Source: UBA2336 sp965227265 (lineage in GTDB: Bacteria; Bacteroidota; Bacteroidia; Cytophagales; Cyclobacteriaceae). Taken from it: 64,000 bases of DNA. A program made the position numbers and the translations under genes. The notes under the pieces are model-generated. The model was not told the DNA's origin and did no database searches. It saw nothing but the letters and a program-made list of their open reading frames with translations. Where the stretch lies: positions 558,001-622,000 of the forward strand of contig OZ245738.1 in NCBI GenBank assembly GCA_965227265.1, given 5' to 3'. Below are positions 43,059 through 51,947 of the stretch, in pieces. Position 1 is the stretch's first letter. Each line of letters opens with the position of its first letter.

Positions 43059-44138
43059 ATGGCATTACGGGCTTCGGTCACTAAAAAAGTATTTGAATTC
43101 AATTTTGTTGCGCGTACTTCCCGTGGCAGAATGAAAGAACGTACGTCCTGGTTTATCAAACTTTGGGATGAACATAATCCTTCTGTTTTCGGACTTGGAG
43201 AATGTGCACCATTGCCGGGATTAAGCATCGATGATAAGCCTGATTTTGAATCCATTCTAATTCAGGTAGCAGAAAATGTATCATCCTTAAAGATTAACAG
43301 TTCAACCTTACTCAAGGATGCAGCTGTGTTGGTTCAGTCCGGATATTCTTCCATTCTTTTTGGATTGGAAACAGCACTGCTGGATTTACGAAATGGCGGT
43401 AAGCGCATAATTTTTGATAACAGTTTTCTCACTTCGAAGCCTATCCCGATTAATGGACTGGTCTGGATGGGTGATCTTGACCAGATGCTACAGCAAGCGT
43501 CTATTAAAATAGATGAAGGATTTAGATGTATTAAAATAAAAGTAGGAGGATTGAACTTTGAAAAGGAGTGTGATATCCTGAATTACATTCGTAAAAAATA
43601 TTTTCGTGAAGAAATAACATTACGACTGGATGCTAATGGAGCATTTAAAACCGAGGAGGCGCTTTATAAGCTTTATGATCTTTCTAAGTTTAAGATCCAT
43701 TCGATTGAGCAACCTATAAAAGCGAAGCAACCTGAGTTGGAAGAACTTTGCCGCAAATCACCCATACCCATTGCATTAGATGAAGAACTAATCGGAATTG
43801 ATTCTGTAGAAGCTAAAAGAGATTTACTGAGTCAAACCAAGCCACAATACATTATCATCAAGCCTTCCTTGCATGGCGGAATTCAAGGATCGCAAGAGTG
43901 GATTTCAATAGCTGAATCATTAAACATCGGTTGGTGGATAACTTCCGCGCTGGAATCTAACGTTGGACTGAATGCAATTTGTCAGCTTACGGCTAATTAT
44001 CCGATTGCAATTCCGCAAGGATTAGGAACAGGAGCGTTGTATGAAAACAATTTTGAGTCACCACTTGAAGTTAAAACAGGAGAACTGTTTTATAACCCCA
44101 AACTTTCCTGGAACCTGGAAGAGTTTGAAAATGCATAA
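43059..44138 (+). CDS. menC: o-succinylbenzoate synthase (enolase superfamily)
   Basis: A 359-residue enolase-superfamily enzyme that fits MenC, which dehydrates SHCHC to o-succinylbenzoate in menaquinone synthesis. The catalytic Lys-x-Lys is in CIKIKVGG (around residue 161), the metal ligands in RLDANGAF, SIEQP and ALDEE, and the second Lys in IIIKPSLHGG. The N-terminal capping domain contains GLGECAPLPGLS. Other members of the superfamily (dipeptide epimerases) are similar, but the GECAPLPG and SxxESxxG motifs and aerobic menaquinone-based respiration favour MenC. No other men genes are adjacent. It ends directly against the next gene on the other strand. Confidence 0.85.
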   Translation: MALRASVTKKVFEFNFVARTSRGRMKERTSWFIKLWDEHNPSVFGLGECAPLPGLSIDDKPDFESILIQVAENVSSLKINSSTLLKDAAVLVQSGYSSILFGLETALLDLRNGGKRIIFDNSFLTSKPIPINGLVWMGDLDQMLQQASIKIDEGFRCIKIKVGGLNFEKECDILNYIRKKYFREEITLRLDANGAFKTEEALYKLYDLSKFKIHSIEQPIKAKQPELEELCRKSPIPIALDEELIGIDSVEAKRDLLSQTKPQYIIIKPSLHGGIQGSQEWISIAESLNIGWWITSALESNVGLNAICQLTANYPIAIPQGLGTGALYENNFESPLEVKTGELFYNPKLSWNLEEFENA

Positions 44139-44609
44139 TCAGCTCTTTCGTTTGGCATAAGAGCCTTCGAATGTACATCCGCTTTCGTGGAGTCGACAAA
44201 GATTAATTTCTTTCACATCAATCTTATCTTCCTTAATCATAAGTGAAAACTGAAGCGGACATTCGTTCAGCTCAAAAAAACCAATGTGATAGTTTTCTTC
44301 ATGGCTTACCAGTGTTACTTTTCCTTCTGCTTCTCCTTTGCAACTTCCTTGTGAAACAGAAAGGGTAAAAGATAAATCGTTACCACTTTCGCTAATTACC
44401 AAAACTGCTGAAAAACCCTGAGTTGAACTTTCGTGGTCGTAGATGCCTTTGAAAGCTTGATAATCATAAACAGTTTTGTCTTCAGCTTGTTCGTAAAACT
44501 CTTCAGCGGAATCAATTTCTACGGTCTCAGTGTTCTTATTTTCCTGAGATAGTTTTCCGGTACAACTCACCAACAGCATTCCAAAAAGAAAGCATGAGTA
44601 TCTTTTCAT
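44139..44609 (-). CDS. hypothetical lipoprotein
   Basis: A 156-residue predicted lipoprotein: MKRYSCFLFGMLLVSC, with lipobox LVSC. After an acidic, Asn/Glu-rich linker the domain of ~110 residues is beta-rich and contains three further Cys (SQGSCKGEAEG, LNECPLQFSL, INLCRLHESGCTFEGSYAKR). It may be a small lipocalin-like barrel, but I recognise no family. The start at 44609 gives a proper signal peptide. A start at 44645 adds residues before it. The gene lies tail to tail with menC, zero bases apart. Confidence 0.7.
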   Translation of the reverse strand: MKRYSCFLFGMLLVSCTGKLSQENKNTETVEIDSAEEFYEQAEDKTVYDYQAFKGIYDHESSTQGFSAVLVISESGNDLSFTLSVSQGSCKGEAEGKVTLVSHEENYHIGFFELNECPLQFSLMIKEDKIDVKEINLCRLHESGCTFEGSYAKRKS

Positions 44610-44711
44610 GAAATCATTAATTTTTTGATTATCAACAAGTTGCATCTTAAATATAGTGAAAAATACTAAATCTCTGTCGCTCCAATGACATTTTGTGAAT
44701 CACCGATAGGC

Positions 44712-44719
44712 TATTTTTG
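44712..44719 (+). promoter_or_regulatory. candidate -7 box just before the DoxX start
   Basis: TATTTTTG fits TAnnTTTG and TTTG at 44692-44695 lies 16 nt upstream. The box ends only 4 nt before the ATG at 44724, so transcription would begin at or near the start codon. Confidence 0.4.
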
Positions 44720-44723
44720 TGTT

Positions 44724-45131
44724 ATGAAAAACCTGAAGCTTATTATTTACTGGGTTGCGCGAATTGCTGCTGCTGTAATTATGGTACAGACACTGTATTT
44801 CAAATTCTCTGGAGCGGAAGAATCGATCTATATTTTTTCAACGGTTGGTATTGAGCCTTGGGGAAGAATCGCCACTGGTATTCTTGAGCTTATTGCATCA
44901 ATATTGATTCTGATCAATGCAACCGCCTGGCTTGGAGCACTTCTCGGTGTAGCAATTATGGGTGGAGCAATTTTTACTCACCTTACCGTGTTAGGTATAG
45001 ATGTGAAAGGAGACGGTGGATATTTATTTATCCTGGGTGTTATTGTGTTGCTTTGCTGTACAGTTATCTTATTATACAATAAGCAAAAACTAACATCGGT
45101 TTTAAATAAAGTTTTGAGAAGAAATAGTTAG
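44724..45131 (+). CDS. DoxX-like membrane protein
   Basis: A 135-residue protein with four predicted helices (around 4-26, 45-66, 70-92 and 100-122). VARIAAAVIMVQTLYFKFSG and the following AEESIYIFSTVGIEPWGR are typical of DoxX/DoxD-like small membrane proteins. Some DoxX members work with oxidoreductases in sulfur or redox stress systems. The role here is unknown. I chose ATG 44724 (MKNLKLIIYW). The start at 44685 would add 13 residues that look untranslated. Its end overlaps the next convergent gene by 4 bp. Confidence 0.8.
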   Translation: MKNLKLIIYWVARIAAAVIMVQTLYFKFSGAEESIYIFSTVGIEPWGRIATGILELIASILILINATAWLGALLGVAIMGGAIFTHLTVLGIDVKGDGGYLFILGVIVLLCCTVILLYNKQKLTSVLNKVLRRNS

Positions 45132-45904
45132 TTCAATTTTTCAAGCGCTTCATTAAGCGTTTGCTGAATGCTGCTTTGATTTTTGAGGGATTCTTTTAAT
45201 CCATTGCTCAGGAATGACGGAACGTTTTCGTTCTTAGATACCTTGTTCAAAATCTCATGAGTCATTTCAACTGCATCCGATTTCTTATCAAATTGGGGTA
45301 ATGCTTTTACCGCTGCTTCAAGACTTGCCCAGGCCTCGAGTGCGGGTGTCTTTTGAACTCGTGTTGGATTGCTTTTTACTTCAATACAAGTATTATACGC
45401 TGCAACAATTTCTTTCAGATCGGATTTATTCAAAACCCCGGAATCAACATTCTTAACAACTTCAGGACAATCTTCCAGAAACTGACTAACTCTTTTCTTA
45501 AATCCAAGATTAGGCACATCCAATAAGGCACCATCTTTCTTAACAAAGTAGCGGCCATCCCATGTTGTTTGATTTTCAGGTTGATAGCTATACAGGCTTA
45601 AGTACCCGCTGCTGATCAATTTCATGAATGTATAGCCCGTGTTAGATTTTATTGTGTGATAGATTTCATCATTGATTTTGAAAGAAATGATTTGAAGAAT
45701 CTTGTACGTAATTTTCTTGCCTTCCTCGGGCGTAAGCTGAAGGTATCGTGAAGTGCTTCGGGCTCCCGTAGTGCTGAAGTACTTTACTTTTCCCCAGAGC
45801 GTATCTTGTTTTGTGGTGACGACATAATCCTGAGCAGAACTTGCGCTATAGATAAATAAAAAGAACAGAATTATTGATATTCGAAGCATTGTCACCTTTT
45901 TCAT
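45128..45904 (-). CDS. exported protein of unknown function
   Basis: A 258-residue protein with a signal peptide (MLRISIILFFLFIYSASSAQ). The N-terminal domain (DYVVTTKQDTLWGKVKYF, then YLQLTPEEGKKITY and SFKINDEIYHTIKS) resembles a recurrent Bacteroidetes beta domain that begins with a short strand and W-G-K/T motif. The C-terminal ~100 residues are helical. ATG 45904 (MKKVTM) or 45889 (MLRIS) is the likely start, because both place the signal peptide at the N-terminus. The start at 45958 would bury it. No function is recognised. Confidence 0.7.
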   Translation of the reverse strand: MKKVTMLRISIILFFLFIYSASSAQDYVVTTKQDTLWGKVKYFSTTGARSTSRYLQLTPEEGKKITYKILQIISFKINDEIYHTIKSNTGYTFMKLISSGYLSLYSYQPENQTTWDGRYFVKKDGALLDVPNLGFKKRVSQFLEDCPEVVKNVDSGVLNKSDLKEIVAAYNTCIEVKSNPTRVQKTPALEAWASLEAAVKALPQFDKKSDAVEMTHEILNKVSKNENVPSFLSNGLKESLKNQSSIQQTLNEALEKLN

Positions 45905-46100
45905 AGAAGCCAGAAATTTTATTGGTCGAAAGTTAGAAACTTTACGAGATAACGTCATAAATACCTTGTGTATTACGTTTTTGTTTTGCTGGTGGATGCA
46001 TAGTCTTTAAAAGTAACAATACCAGCGTTTCGGCTTGCATACAGGATGGATTGAAATTCGCTTCGGACTCCTTATTTTTAGGCCTGTTTCTTACATTCTT

Positions 46101-46979
46101 ATGGTTCAGTACAATCCTAAAACCTGGCTTTCGCTCATATTTCATTCATACAGCAGATTTGTTGTAAGAACCATGATGCCGGTATTGATTTTTGTGACAG
46201 TGTTCACTACCGCTGTTTGCGTGGTAATGCTGGAAGTTTTCGAGTTCAATAAATCACATTTTTCAAATACTACCGCGCTACACTCACTGCTGGGTATTGT
46301 ACTCGGTTTGTTTCTTGTGTTTCGTACCAATTCAGCCTATGATCGTTGGTGGGAGGGAAGAAAACTTTGGGGCGGAATGGTAAACAGCACACGTAATTAT
46401 GCATTGAAATTAAACGCGTATCTACCTAAGGATGATTTCGACACCCGGCAATGGTTTGCAAAAATGATTTCCAATTTTGTGGTGGCTTCAAAAGAGCATT
46501 TGCGACACGGTGTTCAACTTTCTGAGCTTGAATCAGTCGAACCAAACTTTCCGGAATTACTAAAAGAGATTAAGCACAAGCCTAACCGGATAGCGGGTAT
46601 GCTTTATTCGAAAGTAAATGAACTTTATACCACAGGTAAACTTACGGGCGATCAGTTTCGGGTTTTGGATAAAGAGATGAAAGATTTTATTGACATTATC
46701 GGGGCGTGCGAACGGATTAAAAATACTCCTATTCCATACTCCTATTCGATGTTCATTAAGAAATTTATTTTCATTTATATCATCACGCTTCCATTTGGTT
46801 TCGTAACCAGCTTTGAGTACATCACCATTCCTACAACACTTCTCATTACGTTTGTTTTAATAAGCGTTGAGCTCATTGCAGAAGAAATTGAAGATCCTTT
46901 TGGGCGTGATATCAACGACCTTCCAACCGATCATCTGGCAAGCCGGATTCAGGAAAATCTTCGGGAGATTTTACTTTAA
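46101..46979 (+). CDS. bestrophin-family chloride channel protein
   Basis: A 292-residue membrane protein of the bestrophin/UPF0187 family. Clear motifs: VFRTNSAYDRWWEGRKLWG after the second helix, then a helical cytosolic region, and IPYSYSMFIKKFIFIYIITLPFG leading into the paired C-terminal helices and EEIEDPFGRDINDLP. Bacterial homologues form pentameric ion channels in the inner membrane. ATG 46101 (MVQYNPKTWLSLIFHSYSRF) matches the family N-terminus. An upstream TTG at 46035 is less likely. A small minus-strand gene follows tail to tail after 4 bp. Confidence 0.92.
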   Translation: MVQYNPKTWLSLIFHSYSRFVVRTMMPVLIFVTVFTTAVCVVMLEVFEFNKSHFSNTTALHSLLGIVLGLFLVFRTNSAYDRWWEGRKLWGGMVNSTRNYALKLNAYLPKDDFDTRQWFAKMISNFVVASKEHLRHGVQLSELESVEPNFPELLKEIKHKPNRIAGMLYSKVNELYTTGKLTGDQFRVLDKEMKDFIDIIGACERIKNTPIPYSYSMFIKKFIFIYIITLPFGFVTSFEYITIPTTLLITFVLISVELIAEEIEDPFGRDINDLPTDHLASRIQENLREILL

Positions 46980-46983
46980 GAAT

Positions 46984-47109
46984 CTAATCGATTATTGCTG
47001 AAACAATAAAATAAATGATGATCGACAAGATCAGTACGCCATACATGATCAGGTCAACCCTCACGTACGGTTTGTATTCGTTGTACAGCTCTTTAAGCTT
47101 TTTAAACAT
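46984..47109 (-). CDS. 41-residue single-helix membrane protein
   Basis: Short frame encoding MFKKLKELYNEYKPYVRVDL, then IMYGVLILSIIIYFIVSAIID. It has a basic amphipathic N-terminus and one clear C-terminal membrane helix. Codon use is like the neighbours and it fills the gap between two larger genes almost exactly. Small proteins with this K..Y.EYKPYVRVDL start are, as far as I recall, conserved in Bacteroidetes without known role. The Lys-rich N-terminus should stay in the cytosol. Confidence 0.65.
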   Translation of the reverse strand: MFKKLKELYNEYKPYVRVDLIMYGVLILSIIIYFIVSAIID

Positions 47110-47152
47110 CGTTTTCGGAATTCTTTTGCAATAATAAGTTCAAAAATTTTAG

Positions 47153-50134
47153 GTGTGCTATTGTTTTACCGGAAACAGAGTTGAATCTTTCCTCTTTGGT
47201 GCCTTGAAGTACATATTTTCCATATTGATTCTCTCAATTTTTTTCTCTGTCCCGTTATTGGGGCAAGAGGTTTTGGAGAATAATCCGCCTTCGGTTAAGT
47301 TTTATAAAATTAATACTCCTCACTTTAAGGTATTATATCCTAAAGGATTTGAGGCTGAGGCGCAGCGTGTAGCCAATACGCTTGAACACATCTACAAGCC
47401 TGAATCCGAAACGATGGGCGTCAGGCCGCGCAGGATTTCATTAATACTTCAGAATCAATCAGCTGTCTCCAATGGCTTTGTAAGTCAGGTTCCCAGGCGT
47501 TCCGAATTCTACACAATGCCTCCGCAGGATTATAACTTTTTAGGGACGAATGATTGGCTTGATCAGCTCGCTTCGCATGAATACCGACACATTGTACAAT
47601 ATCAACGCGCGAACAGTGGATTTAACAGGTTGCTCTATTATGCTTTTGGACCGGCAACAATGGCTGCTATGGCCTCGGTGTCTGTACCGGGATGGGTTTG
47701 GGAAGGTGATGCAGTGGCCACAGAAACTGCTTTTACGCATAGTGGTCGGGGGCGTATTCCGAATTTTGGATTGTTGCTTCGTACGAATCTGCAGGAAGGG
47801 AGGACTTTTAATTATAACAAGCAATACCTGAGATCCTACAAGCATAATATCAATGATCATTATGTTCTGGGTTACCACATGATCAGCTATCTGCGTAAGC
47901 GAACAAATGATCCGGACGTATGGGGTAAAGTAATGAAGCGTACAGCTATTGCACCTTTTCTTCCGTTTGCCTTTTCACGATCAGTTAAAAAAATTGGCGG
48001 TTTAACATTACCTCAACTGTATAGAGCCACAGCAGAGGATCTTAAAAAAACTTGGGCACAGGAGTTAAAAGATGTACAACTAACAAACTTCGATAAAGTA
48101 AACAACCGAAATTCTAACACCTATACCGATTATCGATATCCACAAGTATTAACGAATGGAGACATTCTTGTTTTAAAAAACGGGATAGGAGACTACGTTC
48201 AATATGCAGTGTTGAAAAATGACAAAGAAGAAAAATCGTTTATTCCAGGAGTGTTCAATGATGCAGCCATGCTTTCCGTAAGCGGAAATAAAGTGGTTTG
48301 GTCTGAATTTGGATTTGATCCGCGTTGGCAGGTTAAAAATTATTCTCTTATCAAATCGTATGATATAGCCAAAAAGGAATATAAAGTTCTGACACATAAA
48401 ACGCGTTACTCCGGAGCCGCTATTTCACCGGATGGCTTGAAGATCGTTACGGTTGAAAGTGAAACTGATTATAAAATTTCCGTTGTTGTAATCAGCAGTG
48501 AAACTGGTTCGGTGATTAAAAAATTTGAAAATCCTGAAAATGCTTTCTATGCAATGGCCCGCTGGTCAGACGATGGAAAGAAGATTGTATCACTCAAAAC
48601 CAAAAATGAACAACGAAGTGTTGTTACGATTGATTACGAATCCGGAAATGAAATTACCTTGATCAAAGGTTCTGAAGAAAACATTGGGCATCCTGTTCTG
48701 GCAGGTAAGTATTTGTTCTTTAATTCGCCCGTTAGTGGCATTGACAATATTTATGCATATGATCTTGAACGAGAGATCCGGTTCCAGGTAACCTCCAGTA
48801 AGTATGGGGCATATAATCCTGTTATCTCGCAAGACCAAAAGAAGATTTTTTATAATGATCAATCAAAAGATGGCCTTGATGTTGTATCCATTTCCTTTGA
48901 ACCAGCATCATGGAATGTTTTTACCAAACGTGAGCTGCCGAAACAATATCATCAATATTTGACCGAGCAAGAAGGCAGACCAGGCTTATTTGACAGCGTT
49001 CCAGATCAGGCCTTTCAATCAAAACGCTACTCAAAAATTTCCGGAATCTTTAATCCCTACAGCTGGGGCGCGTATGTTAACTCATCGCTAACCCAGGCTG
49101 ATATCGGCATCTCTTCACAGGATGTGTTAAGCACAACAATCATTAAAGCAGGATACTTGTTTGATATAAATGAACGTACCGGTGCCTGGCATTTGGGTGC
49201 AAGTTATCAGGGTTGGTATCCGATTATTGATGTAGATTTTAAATATACCAGACGATCAGTTGATGAGGGATTTATTATTTACAATCAGCAGGTTGAGGAC
49301 TTGACATTTGACTGGAAAGAACTAACCGTTGAAACGGGTTTAAGAATTCCTTTAATAACAACTAAGTCACGCTATTACAGTAATGTTTCCTTTGCGAATT
49401 ATGTTGGCTATACGCATATTTCAAACTTTGAAAACAGCATTGATGGTGGAGGCAGATTGTTTCCCATCAATGATCCGCAGTTTTTTTTCAGAGATTATCT
49501 GGATAACGGGTCTTTGCTTTATAATCGCTTTAACATAAATGCTAGCAGATTGCTCAAGCAAAGCAGACGAGATATTTACAGCAAATGGGGGCAGACAGTT
49601 TTTGTGAATTGGTACAGTACTCCGTATGGTGGTGATTTTTCGGCAAACCAATTCTCTGCTTACACACAACTTTATTTTCCGGGACTAGTCAAGCATCATT
49701 CTCTTTGGGGATATGCGGCCTATCAAAAAACGGACATCTCACAAGTTAGTGTTGCTACCGGTGAAGGACTTGATAATTATGTTTTCAACAATCAAATTCC
49801 TTTACCACGTGGTTTATCTGTTGCACGATTCAAGGATTTTTATTCAGCATCCGTAAATTATACCATGCCGCTCTGGTATCCTGATCTGGCCCTTGGCCCC
49901 ATATTGAACATTCAGCGCTTTCGCGGAAATGTTTTTTACGATTATGGATTTGGAAAAGGCACCGGACAAAATAATGCTGTCTCACAAACATATACTTCCG
50001 TGGGCGGTGAACTTAAGATGGACTTCAATGCATTGCGTTACCTTCCTCAACTCAGTATTGGTGTGCGATATTCTTATGGGCTTGAACCCTATGTTACTCA
50101 ATTCGAATTCCTGGTGGGATTGGTGAATTTTTAA
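47153..50134 (+). CDS. outer-membrane protein fusing metallopeptidase-like, beta-propeller and beta-barrel domains
   Basis: A 993-residue exported protein. After a signal peptide (FSILILSIFFSVPLLGQ), residues ~50-300 look like a gluzincin peptidase: SHEYRHIVQ at ~140-148 is HExxH, and WEGDAVATE ~30 residues later can give the third ligand. Residues ~320-600 are a TolB-like propeller (GAAISPDGLKIVTV, YAMARWSDDGKKIVSL, YNPVISQDQKKIFYND). Residues ~640-993 are beta strands ending in a C-terminal Phe (EFLVGLVNF), typical of Omp85-like or other outer-membrane barrels. The start is GTG 47153, or possibly TTG 47204, which gives a tighter signal peptide. Substrate unknown. Confidence 0.8.
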   Translation: MCYCFTGNRVESFLFGALKYIFSILILSIFFSVPLLGQEVLENNPPSVKFYKINTPHFKVLYPKGFEAEAQRVANTLEHIYKPESETMGVRPRRISLILQNQSAVSNGFVSQVPRRSEFYTMPPQDYNFLGTNDWLDQLASHEYRHIVQYQRANSGFNRLLYYAFGPATMAAMASVSVPGWVWEGDAVATETAFTHSGRGRIPNFGLLLRTNLQEGRTFNYNKQYLRSYKHNINDHYVLGYHMISYLRKRTNDPDVWGKVMKRTAIAPFLPFAFSRSVKKIGGLTLPQLYRATAEDLKKTWAQELKDVQLTNFDKVNNRNSNTYTDYRYPQVLTNGDILVLKNGIGDYVQYAVLKNDKEEKSFIPGVFNDAAMLSVSGNKVVWSEFGFDPRWQVKNYSLIKSYDIAKKEYKVLTHKTRYSGAAISPDGLKIVTVESETDYKISVVVISSETGSVIKKFENPENAFYAMARWSDDGKKIVSLKTKNEQRSVVTIDYESGNEITLIKGSEENIGHPVLAGKYLFFNSPVSGIDNIYAYDLEREIRFQVTSSKYGAYNPVISQDQKKIFYNDQSKDGLDVVSISFEPASWNVFTKRELPKQYHQYLTEQEGRPGLFDSVPDQAFQSKRYSKISGIFNPYSWGAYVNSSLTQADIGISSQDVLSTTIIKAGYLFDINERTGAWHLGASYQGWYPIIDVDFKYTRRSVDEGFIIYNQQVEDLTFDWKELTVETGLRIPLITTKSRYYSNVSFANYVGYTHISNFENSIDGGGRLFPINDPQFFFRDYLDNGSLLYNRFNINASRLLKQSRRDIYSKWGQTVFVNWYSTPYGGDFSANQFSAYTQLYFPGLVKHHSLWGYAAYQKTDISQVSVATGEGLDNYVFNNQIPLPRGLSVARFKDFYSASVNYTMPLWYPDLALGPILNIQRFRGNVFYDYGFGKGTGQNNAVSQTYTSVGGELKMDFNALRYLPQLSIGVRYSYGLEPYVTQFEFLVGLVNF

Positions 50135-50208
50135 AGCTTTTAAAGCCTTGAATTTCGGGGTTTTTAACCCTATTTTTGACCTCTACATTTAAAAACAGCG
50201 TAAACAGA

Positions 50209-51909
50209 ATGGCGGAAATAGTCAGAATGCCCAAGATGAGCGATACCATGACCGAAGGCGTTATCGCAAAATGGCATAAGAAGGTTGGAGATACTGTGAA
50301 GTCAGGTGAGCTGATGGCAGAGATTGAGACTGACAAAGCCACCATGGATTACGAATCCTTTAACGATGGTGAAGTACTTTACATTGGTGCGAAGGAAGGT
50401 GAGGCGGTGCAAATTGATGGTGTGCTTGCTGTTGTAGGAAAGAAAGGCGAGGATTTCAAAGCCTTGCTAGAAGGCGTATCAGGCGGAAGCAGCAAACCTG
50501 CTGAATCTAAAAAAGAAGAACCGAGTAAAGAAGAACCTAAGAAAGAAGATTCTAAGAAGGAAGATGCTAATAAAGAAGCACCTAAACCTAAAGAAGAATC
50601 GAAAGCTCAGGAATCAATAGATACATCCTCTATAAAAGCAAAGATTGTTCAGATGCCAAAGATGAGCGATACGATGACAGAGGGCGTTATCGCAGCGTGG
50701 CATAAGAAAGTTGGCGATACGGTAAAATCAGGTGAGCTGATGGCTGAGATCGAAACTGATAAAGCTACCATGGAGTACGAATCGTACGACAATGGAACCT
50801 TACTTTACATAGGCGCTGAAAAAGGTCAGGCTGTTCCGGTAGACGGTATTCTCGCGATCGTTGGCGATAAAGATGCAGATTGGAAAACCTTATTAAAGTC
50901 AGGACAATCAAAATCCTCAGGAAGCACTGCAAAACCGGAAGAGAAAAAATCAGAAGAGAAGAAAGAAGAAAAAACTCAGACTGCTGCGCCTGCTAAAGAA
51001 GAAGCCAGTGCTGATCATTCATCAAACGGAAGAGTAAAAGCCTCTCCATTAGCGAAACAGATTGCAAAAGAAAAAGGATTCGATATCGGCAAAATTAAAG
51101 GCACGGGCGATAATGGTCGGGTTACGAAAAGCGATGTTGAAAATTATAAACCATCCGCAGAAACCAAAACTCCTGCTAAAGACGGAAAATCTTCTGCTCC
51201 GGTAGTGCTGCCTCAGGTTGTTGGCAAAGAAAGCTTTGAAGAAGTTGCAGTCTCGCAAATGCGTAAAGTAATTGCGAAGCGTCTTTCTGAAAGTATGTTC
51301 ACGGCTCCGCATTTCTATGTTACCATGGAGATCAACATGGATAAGGCTGTAGAAGCGCGCAAGAGCATGAATGATATTTCTCCGGTGAAGATTTCATTTA
51401 ATGACATTGTATTGAAAGCAGTTGCGTCTGCGCTTCGTCAGCATCCGGATGTTAATTCAAGCTGGTTAGGGGATAAGATCAGGAAGAATCATCACATTCA
51501 TATTGGTGTAGCAGTTGCGGTTAAAGAAGGCTTGCTCGTTCCCGTGATTCGCTTCGCGGACAATAAATCACTATCGCACATTTCAGCTGAAGTGAAAGAC
51601 TTGGCTCAACGAGCACAGGATAAAAAGCTTCAGCCTGCGGATTGGGAGGGAAGTACATTCACCATTTCCAACCTCGGTATGTTTGGCGTGGAGGAATTCA
51701 CTGCGATCATCAATACACCTGACTCTTGTATTCTTGCTGTGGGCGGAATTAAGGAAACCGCAATTGTTAAGAACGGTCAGCTTGCGGTTGGTAACATTAT
51801 GAAAGTTACCTTGTCATGCGATCATCGTGTTGTAGATGGTGCCACTGGTGCAGCGTTCCTGAAAACATTAAAGGGATTGCTCGAAGATCCAGTTAGAATC
51901 CTGATTTAA
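50209..51909 (+). CDS. pdhC: pyruvate dehydrogenase complex E2 (dihydrolipoamide acetyltransferase)
   Basis: A 566-residue acyltransferase core of the pyruvate dehydrogenase complex. It has two lipoyl domains (residues ~1-80 and ~140-220), each with the lipoylated Lys in ETDKATM, separated by Lys/Glu/Pro-rich flexible linkers. A peripheral subunit-binding domain follows (ASPLAKQIAKEKGFDIGKIK), then the catalytic domain ending SCDHRVVDGATGAAFLKTL with the active-site His and Asp. ATG 50209 begins right at the first lipoyl domain (MAEIVRMPKMSD); a start at 50176 would add 11 residues. The duplicated lipoyl domain is ~85% alike at the protein level. E1 and E3 are not in the window. Confidence 0.95.
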   Translation: MAEIVRMPKMSDTMTEGVIAKWHKKVGDTVKSGELMAEIETDKATMDYESFNDGEVLYIGAKEGEAVQIDGVLAVVGKKGEDFKALLEGVSGGSSKPAESKKEEPSKEEPKKEDSKKEDANKEAPKPKEESKAQESIDTSSIKAKIVQMPKMSDTMTEGVIAAWHKKVGDTVKSGELMAEIETDKATMEYESYDNGTLLYIGAEKGQAVPVDGILAIVGDKDADWKTLLKSGQSKSSGSTAKPEEKKSEEKKEEKTQTAAPAKEEASADHSSNGRVKASPLAKQIAKEKGFDIGKIKGTGDNGRVTKSDVENYKPSAETKTPAKDGKSSAPVVLPQVVGKESFEEVAVSQMRKVIAKRLSESMFTAPHFYVTMEINMDKAVEARKSMNDISPVKISFNDIVLKAVASALRQHPDVNSSWLGDKIRKNHHIHIGVAVAVKEGLLVPVIRFADNKSLSHISAEVKDLAQRAQDKKLQPADWEGSTFTISNLGMFGVEEFTAIINTPDSCILAVGGIKETAIVKNGQLAVGNIMKVTLSCDHRVVDGATGAAFLKTLKGLLEDPVRILI

Positions 51910-51920
51910 ACTAATTTAAT

Positions 51921-51947
51921 GCCGGACTCGTTCCGGCTTTTCTTTTT
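51921..51947 (+). terminator. intrinsic terminator after pdhC, ending at the hslV start codon
   Basis: GCCGGA-CTCGT-TCCGGC (51921-51937) followed by TTTTCTTTTT (51938-51947). The T-tract touches the hslV ATG at 51948, so hslV has no room for its own promoter behind it. Confidence 0.8.
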
